A DNA stretch of 64,000 nt, taken from assembly GCA_003024785.1 (NCBI GenBank), contig PUQB01000876.1, positions 17,721-81,720 on the forward strand, given 5' to 3'. The position numbers and the translations under genes are program-made. Below are positions 11,043-22,940 of this stretch, in pieces. The DNA is from Selaginella tamariscina. Taxonomy: Eukaryota; Streptophyta; Lycopodiopsida; Selaginellales; Selaginellaceae. Position 1 is the first letter of the stretch. Each line of letters begins with the position of its first letter. The notes beneath the pieces are model-generated. The model was not told the origin of the DNA and did no database searches. It saw only the letters and a list, made by a program, of their open reading frames with translations.

Positions 11043-12158
11043 CTACTTCCCATGATTCTCATATCTCTTGTAAAAGCTCCTTACATCCTTCTTAACCTGC
11101 TCCAGATCTTTCAGTAGCTCCTCTAAAAGAGTGTTAGCCCTTGCATTCACTTCTCCATGTGTCATCTCTAAGTTCACTTTCTGGTTAGGACATGCATTTT
11201 TCAACTTCCTCTGGAGCATGTCCGTCTCTTGTATACCTTTCTTAGTTTCTTTTATAACCCACTTGAGAAGCTCCACTTGCACCTCCAGGTTACTCATTTT
11301 TTTCTCGTAATTCTGCATCTTCTTTTCAAAGTTACTAAGTGGACGAGATCGGGTTGAGTAATCCTTTTTAGCAGGTACACACACAAGCTCTGTGTTTAGA
11401 ATTCCATTCGGATCTGAATCTTGTACCATTGGCTTATAGCTAGGTCCATATTTTCCCTTCTTGGAAGTACCCTGCACATTAGAAGTACTCTTATTCTCAC
11501 GTTCTTCTTCATTCACCTTATAAGTACCGTCGTCTTTGAATTTACGTCTGCGCTTTTGAGAACCACCTTCACGTGTTTTTCTTTTGTAACTAAGTACATG
11601 CTCTTTCTCCTGTATTTCCATTCTCCTGCACATCCTGATGAACTTTGCATGTAAATCTGGGAACTGACTGAAGCAATCCGATATCTTCTGCAGAGTCGCT
11701 TCCTTGCGCAATCCTTTGTCTTTCAGCGCATAGAACAACTTCATTACTTTGCTGCCAGCCTCCGGCTCTAATTGTTCCTTAACTGCAACAAGGAACTTAC
11801 GTAGACCATCTTCATCATCTGTGTCTGTCTCATTGTCGTCTGCTTCATCTTCCTCATCCGACTCATCTATCTCATATGATAGATGTGTTTCAGTTACAAT
11901 CTCAATGAAATCCCAATGCAGTTCCTTGAATGGCCAAAGCAAATCTGAGATTTCCTGTACAATCTTCATCCTCAGTTTCTTGTTCTTCAGTCTGCAAAAC
12001 AACTCCATAACCTGCTTGCTAACCTCTTGCGGTAGCTGTTTTTGAACTTCACAGATCAGTTCATACTTCTTCTGGAGATCGTCTTTGTCTTTCTTTAATA
12101 AAACCTCTACACTGTGTTGGAGTTCCCATGCAGATTCGACATTCTTCTTCTTAGACAT
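11043..12158 (-). CDS. coiled-coil protein with two PAH-like helical repeats
   Basis: Intact 371-residue ORF. Residues about 14-90 and 118-180 form two related helical units. Each has the pattern L-x-x-V-x-x-x-L, then LF--LK-K-LR, then I-D-h-h--F-(D/E)L-h--FI, which resembles paired amphipathic helix (PAH) domains of SIN3 corepressors. An acidic stretch (ESDEEDEADDNETDTDDEDG) separates them. A basic segment follows (KRKTREGGSQKRRRKF, residues ~193-210), a possible nuclear signal, and the C-terminus from about 280 is coiled coil. SIN3 proteins are far longer and carry other domains, so this is at most a small PAH-like protein. The PAH assignment is inference from pattern. The clean frame among decayed transposons suggests a functional gene. 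No introns are needed. Confidence 0.65.
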   Translation of the reverse strand: MSKKKNVESAWELQHSVEVLLKKDKDDLQKKYELICEVQKQLPQEVSKQVMELFCRLKNKKLRMKIVQEISDLLWPFKELHWDFIEIVTETHLSYEIDESDEEDEADDNETDTDDEDGLRKFLVAVKEQLEPEAGSKVMKLFYALKDKGLRKEATLQKISDCFSQFPDLHAKFIRMCRRMEIQEKEHVLSYKRKTREGGSQKRRRKFKDDGTYKVNEEERENKSTSNVQGTSKKGKYGPSYKPMVQDSDPNGILNTELVCVPAKKDYSTRSRPLSNFEKKMQNYEKKMSNLEVQVELLKWVIKETKKGIQETDMLQRKLKNACPNQKVNLEMTHGEVNARANTLLEELLKDLEQVKKDVRSFYKRYENHGK

Positions 12159-15100
12159 GTTTAGATGCCTGTTTATCTGAATATGAATGTATATATGTGA
12201 GCGATCTAGAGCGAATTGTAAGTCCTATCTAAATCACAATCATCACATAAGAAAATAAACATCAACATATCCTCACAAGATCTCAAGGGGAATTTGAATA
12301 CCCTAGGATAAACACTCCTTGTATTGGACATATTCTCACGCACGTGCGAAAGCCAATCCTACGGCACAAACAACTCAGTTGTATTTAAATAATCTTATAT
12401 TTAGAATTCAGTGTGCGAGAAAGTCCAGAAAACTTACATGCTTCCAATTGTAAAATGCATATAAAAAACACCAAGAAATACGATTACCATGTGTCGGGTA
12501 AAAAATTTTAAAAATACAGAAATATTCCAGATAAACTTGAGGGAAATTTTTCGGTTGAAAAGTCGATGGACAGGAAATGACTTAGTCAAATACTTAATTA
12601 ATTAGTATTTAGTCATTTAAGAGAGTAAGGCTTCTTAATGACCTCTTGTATGTTGCTTAATTTTCATTGGATTCTCACCACTTGTGGTTAGGGTAACCAG
12701 ATGGATGAAAGAAGACCTTCTTGTGATGAAGTTGGTTCATGTATTGAGAAAACTCTACAACAAATTACTTTGTTCAAGACAAGACTCCAAATGTATGTTT
12801 TTGATGTTGCTTATATGGATTTATAAGGTCAGATGAGAATTGAATATTAAGCACCAAGCCATTCTTAAGAGAAACAAGAAATAAATGAATGAGTGCAAAA
12901 ATGAATTTGATTGGCTAGAGCAAGATGTAAAATTGAGAAGAGTTTTCTACTCTATTTGCAAAAAGGATAATTAAAATGGAACAATGTTTATCAAGGATGG
13001 AGCTGTAAATTTCAAAACAACTGTTTTTATAAATCATGCTGACATTAATGCAAAAAAAACATGCATTTTGGCAAGGTAAAAATTTGTTGGAGAAGACAAA
13101 GAAGGTGGTGAAGTTATTTAAATGTATTTATTTTCATGGGAAAGAATGCATGTTGATGAGAAAGTTTTCAGGTTTGATAGCTTTGTATAAATTAAATGGG
13201 TGATAATTATTTCAAACCTTTACCATAATAAAAAAAACATGTGTGAAGTTTTGTGAAAATATTCAAATCAATTCATTTGGATATAATGACAAAATTGTAA
13301 ATAATTTATGGTTTGGAATGAATCAATGGATTTAAGCATCATTAAGTATATGATTTTGTTTGGGGTTTATATGGAACTCAATAAAGGAATGATTCGAATT
13401 GTTGAATGTGATGTCACAATGATTTTTTGTGAGCTTTAGAGAATAATGGAAGACTAAGAACTTTATGAATTTGATGTAAGAAAATGTATAACATTTGATT
13501 TAGATAGAACTGCTGTGATAATTAAAAAAAACAAAGGTTGCAACAAGGCTAAATGATTTTAATTCATTCATGACAAGTTTGCACTATGTAGTTCATAAAA
13601 CCAAAACTATGTGTATCTATTGTTGCAAAGAGAACAAGTTGAGGAATGTTTAAATAAATTAATGAATTAGTAAATAAAGTTGTTACATTTTTTTTTTTAA
13701 GAGCTCAACATAGTTGAACATTCTAGAAAACTTTAAATTACAATTTTTTAAAGATAAAGAAAATTCAACACATATGATAACTTAGTAAGCATTGGGTCTT
13801 AAAAAGCTTGTGATATTCTAAACGCATGCTTAAAGCATTGACAAATCAAAAGCTACAACTGTTTTATGAATTGTAGTTTATATTTTACACTTTCTTATTG
13901 ACATTCTTGAGTATATGAGCTTGCTAAGCTTGGCCTTTCAGTGTGTTTGTTATAATGGTTGAAGATTTATGTAATGTCACAATCGTGGGAATTTAGCTAA
14001 TTTTTAAAATTATTAATTTGATTTGAACAAGACAATAGAATGCATCCTATTATTTTAGACTTGAAAAAGGTTGATAAAGCTTCAACATCTTTAATAAGAA
14101 GCATCCTAATGTTAAGGTTAATAACTGAGAAGATATGTAAGAAACTCTTGAGTTTTAAGAAAACTTCTTTAAAATACTAATTAAAGAAATTAAGGAAAGA
14201 CTTTTAAACCAAATGGTATTGGTAAAGATGAAAGTGTTAGTTCCTAAAAACTTCCTTGCCAACGTAAAGTAATTAAGGGCCTGTGGAAGTATTAAAGCAA
14301 ATGTGTTAGCTAAATTTTATAAAATTAGTAAGTGATCTGCAAATAGAGATATTTACAAAATTATTATTAATTCCAAAGCTTTTATAAGTTTATGAGATGG
14401 AGAATGCATGCAAACGAATGGGATGGAAGGAGCTTTATGAATACCTAGGGTTTGATTTAAGAATGGAAGGTGAAATATCTAAATTTGGTAAAGGTAATAA
14501 TTATTGATTTAATATAATGTTCTAGCACAACAATTCATCATGTTGAATCCTTTTTTACGTATAGTGAGCAAACTTTTCTTTTCCTTTATATATAGGGTTT
14601 TTTAAAATAAAAAACATGTATACAAAGGTATTTTTATTAAGTCTCGGCACTCACACGATAGTTACTGTATATATTAAAGTATGAACTCCCTGAGACTTCA
14701 ACCTGGTTAACGTAAGTGATGACATGGTAAAAATGAGTAACTTACCTATGTGTGTTAACATGTTTCTATAGATTGTTGAACCATGTGCACCCATTGTCAT
14801 TAGTTATCCAATGTCATTACCCTATGTGCATAAAATTTTTAGAGATTCATATCATTTATAATTTTTAAAGTTATAATACTTATATTTTTGGTCACCCTAG
14901 TATATTTATTTAAAAATTTTATTTTTAATTATATGTAAGCATAAATTTATAAGAAAAAAGAAATTTCACATGTCAAAGTAACGTATAAATTAGTGATTAT
15001 TAAATTTATATAAATGATATGATCAAACAAAAAAGAACGTTGTAACTAAAATCAACTGTGGGATTGAAGGAGATATAAAACATATATATATATATAAAGT

Positions 15101-15724
15101 AAGTTATATAATATTATTATTCTGAAATATCAATTTATGTAAGCCTTTTCCTCACTTTGCCTTGCCATCCATTGGTGATCAGTCTACTAGCATAGGTACA
15201 ACCATGAGTACATTACATTTACGACTTAGAATATACTTACCAAGTCATCCTGATATTATAATATATATTATATGGCAATGCATATAGGTCACTTAATATT
15301 TGGCTACACATCTTAGTCTATTTTAATTGTATTTCATATACAATTTCAATTGTTAATATCCTAAAAAAATCATAACTAATGTAAGTTACAAAATATTAAA
15401 TATTCTAAACATTTATCAAAATATTAATTTAAATGTGAAACCAACTTAAAACTCAACTTAGGTGTTTGTGATTAACAGTTTGTGCATATTTTATAATATA
15501 ATATATTTAGTTAGTTTTGTTTAGTGTATTTTAGCTATTTGGACAGTTAAACGTTCTATACTTTTACTTGCCCAAACCCTTCTACTTTCCTCGTATATAG
15601 TAATACAGATACAAGCACTTCTATACGAACTATAACTCTACGTAAACACGCACGCACGCGCGCACACACACACTCGTAGGATATTGAGGCGAGAACAAGT
15701 TATTCACACTTGTGTACATTTTAT
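12159..15724. other. long AT-rich stretch without recognisable gene
   Basis: Only short broken frames on either strand. It includes one arm (14570-14650) of an inverted repeat shared with 9281-9350, a (TA)n tract near 15080 and a CACG/CA-rich tract near 15645-15675. Parts of 12650-14500 have the look of long-decayed coding sequence but no domain can be named. Confidence 0.4.
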
Positions 15725-16773
15725 TTATATTAACTGAACCTTACAAATATCCACATGTTGCAACTGGAGTTCAAGCTGCTTCTTATGTAGAACATACTCG
15801 AGACGCTTTAGAACGCTTTCCTTCTTGTTGGTAAGCTTCCCCATTTTTAAGTTAATCTTATCCAGCTTCTTGCTTAATTTATATAGCTCCCAGTCTATTG
15901 TCTTCTTCTTTTTGTCCACTTTAATAATATTATTAGTATTAATAATATAATTAATTTTTTAAATTAATTTCTGTAAATATATAAAATGAATAAAATTACG
16001 TTGTAATAATGCACTTACCATCTGACGATGAATCTTCAGAATACTTGTCTTTTTTTTTCTTCTTTTCTTTACTATTATCTTTCTTACCTAATTAAAAACA
16101 TATTCAAGTTAATTATCAAATTAAATAAATACATTAGGACCAAAGTAAAAATATAAAATATTATGAAAAATATATATTATTGCTAATATATTATTGTAAT
16201 TACCATCCGATGGTAAACCTTCGGAGACGTTCTTTTTATCCTTCTTCTTGCCTTGTTTATCTTCAAGTATATTAAATTTGTCAGTTAAATATTATAATAT
16301 TTTTATATATTCTTTATATATTTATATATTAATCTACTTGCCTGGATCTTCGCGCACCTCTGGCAGCTTCTCCTTTTTTAGGTTCTTCTGACCTTTAACA
16401 GTAATTAAGTATTAATGCGTGAGCACACATGCCATACATACATACAATTGTGTGTGTGTGTGTATATTTATTTATTTAGCAATTATCTCAAATAATTACA
16501 ATAAATCGTGTTAAATGATGTCAATACTTCAATTATGGATTTTCTATGTCTATATAGGACTATTTGACAGTATATGTATTCTTTACCCTCTTCCATGTGT
16601 TGTTGTGTAGTTTGATCCTCAGACGTCTTTTCCTCCTTTGAGAGTGTAATTGGAAAATCCCCAACTTCAACTACCTGTATATAATTTTAATCAAATCATA
16701 ATTTTTATACATATATACATAATCAACACACGCACGTATATAGTATACCACACGAGAATACCTTGTCCTCCAT
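15725..16773 (-). CDS. small Lys-rich protein, six exons
   Basis: Built from splice sites on the minus strand: exons 16773-16762, 16674-16587, 16392-16342, 16260-16204, 16087-16019 and 15918-15725. The total is 471 bases, which divides by 3 and gives 156 residues with one terminal stop. All junctions are GT-AG except the third intron, which has a GCAAGT donor at 16341 (GC-AG type). Junctions after exons 2-5 all fall in phase 1. The protein starts MEDK-VVEVGDF, is acidic then strongly basic, and exons 4 and 5 both encode a K-rich run ending in (L/S)(P/S)SDG, as if one exon had been duplicated. The last exon is a 64-residue amphipathic coiled-coil-like helix (LSKKLDKINLKMGKL). Function unknown; nuclear or nucleic-acid association is possible from composition. 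Confidence 0.65.
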
Positions 16774-18321
16774 TGTATTGATACAAATCAATGTGATGGA
16801 AGCTTTCTTAAATTTGTAAGCAAATCCGATCTGTCACTGACAAGTGTCACTATGGGACTTTGCCACTTCCTTGCGACCCTTCTACTGATGAATGGCAGTT
16901 ACAATTTCTTCGTATCTATCTTTTATGAATTTTTTAAGTATTAAATAAACTGTGTATTATGTCTTTGAACACGTGTACATGTGATGTGTATGAATGAACA
17001 CAAATATACCCGTGATTATAAAGAAAATATACTACATCACATACACATAACACAAGATGCCCGTGTTCTGTTCACACATATTCACACACTATAGAACATA
17101 TGCTAATAAAGATGTATATCGAATTATACGTTTATGAATCTAAAGTTATTAAAACTTACTGTAGTATGCCTTTTAGTATGAATTGTGATTACATTAATAT
17201 TATATAACTTCTTATTATAGTGTGTTTTTAATTTTATGACTTAAATAATTATTTGTACTTATAACTTAAGCCATAAAGTTATATCATAGATAGATACATT
17301 GTTAATTTAATTATTAAAAGAGACATAAAGAAATTCACAAAGCATGTATATGAAATGCATATAAACATGCAATACACAAAGTTATCTAACACACACACAA
17401 AGTAAATTTAAATAAATTATTATTATATTAAATAATAATATATAAAATATAATTTTTAAATATAATACATATTACACATAAAACATATTACAGTATGTCT
17501 TGATACATAATGATTTGATAAACTCGTAAATGTATAATTTATAAATTTTGTATACATGCAAATATAAGCTTTATAATATAGCCGGAACAATACTCCCCTT
17601 CAATTGTATGATATGTTTAAGTGGGTTTTCATAAGACGTTTGAGATATGACATGTACGCTTCACTGAAGGCTTGTGTGGAAATGACTTTGGCATGGAGAT
17701 TATGTGAAAGCCTCTCAACAAACATTAAAATCAATCACAATTTATTTTTTAAGGGATTACAAGAAACTGTATTAATGACGTGAAGGCATGTGTTCAGTCA
17801 AATAGACAGTGGTGACTCACCTCCCACTCAAAAAATTAATTCGGTCACTAAGCAAGGCAACGCTTGTAAAATCTTCAGGATAGGTATAAAAAGTCTATTC
17901 CATATGAACGACCACACTCGCTAATGTTTTACAATTTGAGCAAGTTAAGAAGAGAAGGGGCAAGATAGATTAGAACTTACAGTGTTGCAAAGCGAGAATT
18001 TATAATCATGCAAGAAACATAAAAAATAAGAATGTGTTATTCACGAGTTGCAACTAAGATTTTTAAGAAGCACTTGAGGAAGGATCTTGTGGGATGCTTT
18101 AAGATGCCACCAACACTAGATTGGCCATTGCAACACCAGTCGCATGTGAGATTAACAATGCAAAAAAATGCATAGCATTCTTGCAAGAGTGCACCTAAAG
18201 AATTAAGCTGGTTTATCATTTCACTCGTACAATGTTAAGAATGTTTGAGTTTAACTTTTTGTTTGAGTTATTATATTGGTGTACAATGGTATGGTGTTTT
18301 ACTTGTGCTCATGCCGGGGGA
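16774..18321. other. AT-rich spacer
   Basis: No gene supported. The short minus ORF at 18037-18219 has no recognisable motif and is probably chance. CA-rich tracts occur near 17390. Confidence 0.4.
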
Positions 18322-18851
18322 TCAACCACCAGTATAGGTTTAAATCTTAATATCTAGTTTTAAATCTAAATATAAACTAACAGTTCTTTATCCTAGAATA
18401 TTTTAAAGAAATATTCTAGTGTTGGCATTAGCATTAACTTGGTATATTAAATTTCTGGTGGTTCATGACATTGTACCTTCTCTTCAGCAGCGAGTTCCAT
18501 GAGTCGAATCAAAGTTGGGTTTAGGTTTGTCCAAGTACTGAGCATGGAACGTAGTAATGACTTTATATTTGAGTTCACCATCGAGTTCAATAGGTAGTGG
18601 CAGTGGTACGGTACGATTGAGAATGTTACTAAGTGTGTATGGTTTCAAGGATAAACACATGAAAGATAGGGTAGATCTTCATAGTAAGAGGAAGTTAAAG
18701 ATAGAACACAACCTCATTAACCTTATTAATGATTAAAAATGGGCCAAGGCGTTACTAATCAAGATTTTGACATAATCAAGTAGTTTATAAACTATGTTGA
18801 AGGAGTCGAAAAACAAGGGCATTTTAACGATGTTGATCAATAACTATCTTG

Positions 18852-19316
18852 TGTCAAGCCACGATCTAGGAACAAGGAAGTGAGCAAGATTCCAAAACAA
18901 GGAAGCTTGACTCAGAAGCAGGACAAAGAACAGGACATGAACTAGGAACCAGGAACAAGATAAGAGCAAGAGGCAAGGAGCAAGACAAGACAAGACAAGA
19001 ACAAGACAAGATTGATCACAGAAAGACTGGTGTTGATAGTAACTGATTGTATAATAATTAGGTCGGAGCTTTTATATTCACAACTCCAAGCTAATCTGGT
19101 CATGAATCTAATCTGGTCATGAGCTAAAAATAGTGACCCTTATCCTCTAGGCATATTCTATAGGAATATCCTGTAAGTATATCCTATAGGCATATACTGT
19201 AGGAATATTTTGTAGGCATATTGTAGGTATATCTTATAGGCATATCTGTAGGTATATCTATAGGCATATCTTGTAACCTGTATCCTGTATTCTGCATCCT
19301 GTATCGGGTTGTGACA
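18852..19316 (-). repeat. LTR of gypsy B (3' LTR)
   Basis: Begins TGTCAAGCCACGATC and ends GGGTTGTGACA. It contains AACAAGACAAGA purine-rich repeats and a series of 11-bp TATCCTGTAGG-type units. At 465 bp it is about 117 bp shorter than the other LTR, mainly from fewer of these units. Confidence 0.85.
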
Positions 19317-19327
19317 GCACCTCCTCC

Positions 19328-19705
19328 CTAAGGATGAGTTCCACGAGTCTTGGGACCTGGTTTAGCAGGATAACGCTGATGAAAAGCAGCAACTTTGGAA
19401 GAAGCATGGAGTAAGTTGGATGCAGATTCCCAAGTGCGATCGATAGGTAAATAACCTTTCCAATTCACCAAGTATTGAAGTTGGCAGTGATGAAGACGAG
19501 AATCAAGGATGGCTGCAACTTCGTACTCAGGTTCACCGTCAATGACCACAGGAGGGGGAGGAGAAGAAGCACGACCAGGAAGAGAAGAAGGATGATACGG
19601 CTCCAACAAAGAGGTGTGAAACACAGGATGAAGTTTCACCGTAGATGGTAACTCGAGTCGGAAAGCTATAGGATTGACCTCAGTCGCAATCTTGTAAGGG
19701 CCCAA
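19328..19705 (-). CDS. gypsy B pol C-terminus: integrase tail and chromodomain
   Basis: The 125-residue ORF includes FRLELPSTVKLHPVFHTSLLEP (integrase GPY/F-type end, residues ~14-36) and the chromodomain (YEVAAILDSRLHHCQLQYLV, NWKGYLPIDRTWESASNL, residues ~58-98). Aromatic and acidic positions typical of a chromodomain are kept. It lies directly inside the 3' LTR. Its partner in element A is 7016-7393. Confidence 0.8.
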   Translation of the reverse strand: MGPYKIATEVNPIAFRLELPSTVKLHPVFHTSLLEPYHPSSLPGRASSPPPPVVIDGEPEYEVAAILDSRLHHCQLQYLVNWKGYLPIDRTWESASNLLHASSKVAAFHQRYPAKPGPKTRGTHP

Positions 19706-20133
19706 TTGTTAAAAATCCAACTTAAAAGAAGGCATGTTGGTGCAAATATGCCGACGAAGAAGCCACACGAGATCATCAATCTTGTATGCAAGTGCTAGTT
19801 GACGATGAGCATCAGCATGACGCTTGTACCATTCCTGTGCCTGCTAAAGATAAACCCGAAGATCCTCATGTACCTGACGAAGATGCTGGAGACGATCCTG
19901 TACTGCAGGAGCAGAAGAAGGAGAAGCAGGAGGAGAAAGTCAAAACGTGGATGGTAGTCTGTAAAAGCAAAGAAAGGTGTCTAGCCTGTAGATGCGTGAA
20001 CGGAGTTGTTGTAGGCAAACTCCGCCATTGGAAGAAGGTCCAACCAGTTGTCCTGTTGGTAACTGATGAAGCAGCGAAGATATTGTTCCAAGGTCTAAAT
20101 CGTAGTTCTAACTGCCCATCAGTTTGTGGATGA

Positions 20134-20853
20134 TATCATGAAAAAGGTTCACTTTAACATGTAGACTCCAGAGAAGTTCTTACTAAAACTTGGACATGAA
20201 TTGTGGGCCTCGATCAGAAACAATGCTCTCAGGAAGACCATAGTGTCAGAATACTTCGCGGATCACCAATTCAGTGGTTGTCTGGCCTGTAGCAGTCTTG
20301 TGACATGGTAGGAAATGAGCATGTTTGATGAAACGGTCAATCACCACAAGAACTACATCAAATCCACGAGAAGGAGGAAGATCTGTGAGAAAATCCATAA
20401 AAATGGATCTCCAAGAGCAGAAGGAACAAAAAGAGGACAAAGAAGACCAGAGGGCGCATGACGAGACATCTTTGACCTATTGTAGGTGTCACAACTCCGT
20501 ACAAACTTGTCTACAAAACCTCGCAATCCAGGCCACTAATAGTTACGAGTCACCAACTCAACTGTCTTAGCCACACCAAAATGTCCTGTAGCCAGGGTAT
20601 CATGACAATCTTGTACCACACAAGTCTTGCAAACACCAACAGGAACGTACATGAGACTTTCCCGGTACAGGAGTCCTTCCTGTATGGTAAACAACTTGTA
20701 GTCTGTACGGGAACTAGAGGAAGAGGAACTTGCAATGTTAGGACTAATGTGTGAAAACACATTCCTTACCAAGTCGTCTGTAGCCAACTGCAAACGGATG
20801 TCTTGTAAGAGTGTGGAATCTGCTGGAACCTGATGAACTTGTAGTGCTGCAAG
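20134..20853 (-). pseudogene. gypsy B integrase, zinc finger and catalytic core
   Basis: Minus-strand frames give DYKLFTIQEGLLYRESLMYV, CHDTLATGHFGVAKTVELVTRNY, then a stop where WWPGL is expected, then CDTCNRSKM-like finger cysteines and SIFMDFLTDLPPSRGFDVVLVVIDRF with the first catalytic Asp of the DDE core. The nonsense codon (TAG in minus sense near 20535) splits the HHCC finger. The remainder of the core down to 20134 is shifted in frame. A solo LTR at 20854 separates it from RNase H. Confidence 0.75.
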
Positions 20854-21409
20854 TGTCACAACCCGATACAGGATACAGAATTCCGGATACAGGATACAAA
20901 ATGTAAGATTTCAGATACAGGATATGGGTTACAGGATATGCCTGCAACATGATATACCTATAGGATATTCCTATAGGATATGCTACAGGATATGCCTAGA
21001 GGATAAGGGACACTATTCTTAGCTCATGACTAGATTAGACTCATGACCAGATTAGCTTGGAGTTGTGAGCATAAAAGCTCCGACCTAATTGTTTGTACAA
21101 TCAATTACTATCAACACCAGTCTTACTACGATCAATCTCATCTTGTCTTGTTCTTGTCTTGTTTCCTGTCCTGCTCCTGTCTCGCTCTTGTTTCATGTCC
21201 TGCTCTTGTCTTGTTCCCGGATCCTGTCCTGTTTCTGTCTTACTCCTAGATCCTGTCTTGCTCCCGGATCCTATCCTAATCATGTCTTGCTCCTGGATCT
21301 GTCTTGTTCCTGTTCCTAGTTCCGTCCTGCTCTCGGTCCTGTTCCTGAGTCAAGCCTTCATGTTCTTAGAATCCTGCTCTCTTCCTGGTTCTTGGATCGT
21401 GGTTTGACA
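20854..21409 (+). mobile_element. solo LTR of the same family, inserted in opposite orientation
   Basis: Starts TGTCACAACCCGATACAGG and ends GGTTTGACA. It is the reverse complement of the LTRs of B, so it points the other way. It is flanked by CAAG at 20850-20853 and 21411-21414 (GCAAG/ACAAG if five bases are compared). Element A lacks the insertion at the same place (CCGCAAGCCGAAATC near 8527). There is no internal region, so it arose by LTR-LTR recombination after insertion. It is rich in TGTCCTGCTC(C/T)TGTCT-type pyrimidine repeats. Confidence 0.85.
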
Positions 21410-21414
21410 ACAAG

Positions 21415-22175
21415 CCGAAGTCGATCAGACCTAACAACACTTGCTTTTGACAGTCATATGCAGGATCGCCCGGGGTCGGTGCAAGGTAAGAGCCTAGACA
21501 ATGCATCCGCCTTGCCATTTTGAAAACCAGGCCTGTAGATGACGACAAATCAAAACGTGATAGGAACTCCGCCCACCTAGCCTGTCGCCGACTGAGAACT
21601 CGAGCCGTTTGAAAATACTCCAGGTTCTTGTGATCCGTAAGAACTTGTACAGGATGCGCAGCACCTTCCAGGAAATGCCGCCACTCCTCGAACGAATCCA
21701 CAATGGCCTTGAGTTCCTTGTCATGAATCTCGTAATTGATCTCCGCCGAAAGGAACTTACGAGAGTGAAAAGCTACAGGATGAAGCAACTTATCTTCTCC
21801 AACTTGTGATAGAACAGATCCTACTGCAAAATCCGAGGCATCTGCTTCAACGAAGAAGGGACGAGAAGGATCAGGATGTGCTAAAATCGGAGCTGTCGTG
21901 AAGGCGTTCTTGAGTGTTGTGAATGCATGTTCGCCTTGTCGGACCAAGAGAACACTCCTGTGCTTGGTGAGTTCCGTGAGTGGAAGTACACGCTTGGAGA
22001 AGTCCTGTATGAAACGCCTGTAGAAGTTTGCAAAGCCAAGGAAACATTGTACTCTCGTACAGACTTGGGCCTCTCCCACTCCGCGATAGTCTTCACCTTG
22101 TGCATGTCCATGGAAACGCCAGCAGGAGAGACGATGTAGCCCAAGAACTCTACAGTATCCCTGTCGAAGAAACAC
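21415..22175 (-). pseudogene. gypsy B RNase H region
   Basis: Frames give [20 protein letters not shown] (end of the RT connection), then [18 protein letters not shown] with the RNase H acidic residues, [40 protein letters not shown] and [11 protein letters not shown]. These are the classic gypsy RNase H blocks in order. A frameshift near 22070 separates this frame from reverse transcriptase. The 3' side ends at the solo LTR. Confidence 0.8.
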
Positions 22176-22756
22176 TTCTCCAACTTCGCATACAGGCCAT
22201 GCTCGCGAAGCCTCTGTAAGACTAGTCGTACATGCTTGTCATGAGCCGCCTGGTCCTTGGAGAAAATCAAAATGTCATCGAGGTAGATTACCACAAACTG
22301 GTCCAAGAAGTCACGAAAGATGTCGTTCACCATGTGTTGGAACACGGCTGGGGCATTGGTAAGTCCGAAAGGCATCACCGTATACTCGAAGTGTCCATAC
22401 CTTGTACGAAAGGCAGTCTTCCACTCATCGCCTGGACGAATCCGTACAAGATTGTAAGCCCCTCGTAAGTCAATCTTCGTGAACACTTTTGCTCCTTGCA
22501 GCCGATCGAGAAGTTCCGGGATCAATGGCAACGGGTACCGGTTCCGAATGGTGACTTGATTCAAACCTCTGTAGTCCACAACCAAACGTAAACTCCCATC
22601 TTTCTTCTTGACAAAGAAGATAGGTGCTCCTGCAGGGGACTTTGAGTGACGAATGAAGCCGGATGCCAAGTTTTCCTCGATGTACTGACGAAGAACCTCC
22701 AATTCTGTAGGTGACAGTGCATAAATCGGTCCGAACGGTGGAGTCTTTCCTTCCAC
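21881..22756 (-). CDS. gypsy B reverse transcriptase
   Basis: Long minus ORF with the ordered RT blocks: [92 protein letters not shown], and the catalytic YLDD box ([14 protein letters not shown]), then [10 protein letters not shown]. The catalytic aspartates are intact, so this is the best preserved part of element B. It makes cDNA from the element RNA in the virus-like particle. The last ~40 residues belong to the shifted frame. Confidence 0.85.
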   Translation of the reverse strand: MEGKTPPFGPIYALSPTELEVLRQYIEENLASGFIRHSKSPAGAPIFFVKKKDGSLRLVVDYRGLNQVTIRNRYPLPLIPELLDRLQGAKVFTKIDLRGAYNLVRIRPGDEWKTAFRTRYGHFEYTVMPFGLTNAPAVFQHMVNDIFRDFLDQFVVIYLDDILIFSKDQAAHDKHVRLVLQRLREHGLYAKLEKCFFDRDTVEFLGYIVSPAGVSMDMHKVKTIAEWERPKSVREYNVSLALQTSTGVSYRTSPSVYFHSRNSPSTGVFSWSDKANMHSQHSRTPSRQLRF

Positions 22757-22940
22757 AAGATCGATAGGACAGTCGTAGGACCTGTGAACAGGAAGAACTG
22801 CAGCCTTGTGCTTGTCAAAAACGTTCTGAAAGGAGTGATACTTGGATGGCAGGGAAGAAGAGGAGAAGAAGAAGGAACAGGAGAAGGAGATTGAAAAACA
22901 GGGGAATCAGATACAGGAAAGGTAGAAGAGGACGTAGGAG

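Noticed and set aside
15640-15680. Z-DNA or regulatory CACGCACGCGCGCACACAC tract
   Set aside because: A simple CA/CG microsatellite; nothing beyond composition supports a role.
19786-20133. Plus ORF of 115 residues inside gypsy B
   Set aside because: It lies opposite the integrase coding strand and has no homologue-like features; a shadow frame.
21089-21407. Plus ORFs rich in S-C-P-L-V
   Set aside because: They are read-through of pyrimidine-rich LTR repeats in the solo LTR.
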